Shown here: positions 63,925 to 64,000 of the stretch, piece by piece
Position numbering within the stretch: the stretch's first letter is position 1
How the letters are laid out: the number at the start of each line of letters is the position of its first letter
Source: Clostridia bacterium
Lineage (GTDB): Bacteria > Bacillota_A > Clostridia > Christensenellales > Aristaeellaceae
Direction: 5' to 3'
Assembly (NCBI GenBank): GCA_017399225.1
Contig: JAFQEB010000041.1
Location: forward strand, 1-64,000
DNA: 64,000 nucleotides
Made by a program: the position numbers and the translations under genes
Notes under the pieces: generated by a model
Databases searched by the model: none
The model's input: the letters and a program-made list of their open reading frames with translations, nothing else
Told to the model about the DNA's origin: nothing

Positions 63925-64000
63925 ATGCACTACCCCGCCCAAGCCATCACCCTGAAAGACGGCCGCGCGGCCATCCTGCGCAGCCCCGACCCGGAGCGCG
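63925..64000 (+). CDS. Start of a GNAT-like acetyltransferase, cut by the window end
   Basis: ATG after AAAGGAGG. Visible N-terminus: MHYPAQAITLKDGRAAILRS, then PDPERA. The L-K-D-G-R-x-x-x-L-R-S-P pattern is common at the start of RimI/RimJ-like GNATs in Firmicutes. Only 25 codons are present. Confidence 0.5.
   Translation, partial: MHYPAQAITLKDGRAAILRSPDPER

Overview
The window comes from a GC-rich, spore-forming, anaerobic member of the Firmicutes/Clostridia, most likely an uncultured gut lineage. The evidence is two alpha/beta-type small acid-soluble spore proteins, a YhcN/YlaJ-type spore lipoprotein, strong AGGAGG ribosome-binding sites with some TTG/GTG starts, TTGACA/TATAAT promoters, oxygen-sensitive radical-SAM and U32-type proteins, B12-dependent MetH with a separate activation protein, and HisG/HisZ. 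No rRNA, tRNA or CRISPR array was seen. Everything here is read by eye without database searches.

Region 1 (1-1330): the end of a small unknown gene, a GNAT acetyltransferase, then a non-coding stretch with the first copy of a ~255-bp structured repeat and a promoter/mini-ORF/hairpin unit. Region 2 (1335-14741) is the highlight: a tightly overlapping minus-strand operon of about 13 genes that looks like an undescribed ribosomally made peptide (RiPP) pathway. It encodes an 87-residue precursor whose core is nearly five tandem 12-residue units (W-S-D-x-G-W-x-N-S-Y-T-S; ten Trp, four Tyr), three radical-SAM enzymes, a possible degenerate radical-SAM relative, three U32-type Fe-S proteins (four domains), a GNAT, an AMP-forming ligase, an acyl carrier protein, a glycosyltransferase and a membrane protein. 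My model is radical cross-linking of the Trp-x-Asn/Asp motifs, oxygen-independent hydroxylation by the U32 proteins, acylation by ligase-ACP-GNAT (perhaps on the C-terminal Lys) and glycosylation. No exporter, protease or immunity gene is evident. The operon lies between two ~94% identical ~255-bp direct repeats (886-1140 and 14944-15199), with pieces of a rlmD C-terminal domain near both ends, which suggests a mobile or inserted island.

Region 3 (15.5-23.9 kb): a large secreted Cys-pair-repeat/SH3 protein, spore proteins, two VanY-like carboxypeptidases and Hsp20. Region 4 (23.9-31 kb): an amidohydrolase, metA (acetyl type), metH with an in-frame microsatellite, the MetH activation-like protein, a nucleotidyltransferase and a TraX-family protein. 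Region 5 (31-46.5 kb): secreted LRR and SH3 proteins, an ECF sigma/anti-sigma-like pair, DUF1292 and DUF896 proteins, an Lgt-like membrane protein, a phosphodiester-glycosidase-like protein, a GT2-GtrA glycosyltransferase, an M1-like peptidase, YbaK, an F420-ligase-like protein and others. Region 6 (46.6-52.6 kb): a histidine operon hisZ-hisG-hisD-hisB-hisA-hisIE in which HisIE carries an N-terminal GNAT domain; hisC, hisH and hisF are absent here. Region 7 (52.6-64 kb): a MITE-like element, a DUF559 nuclease-like gene, an XRE repressor with twin operators over a divergent promoter, ruvCAB, argG, a Doc-type toxin-antitoxin pair, argH, and two secreted proteins sharing an unrecognised C-terminal domain. 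Several families of dispersed hairpin repeats fill the intergenic spaces.
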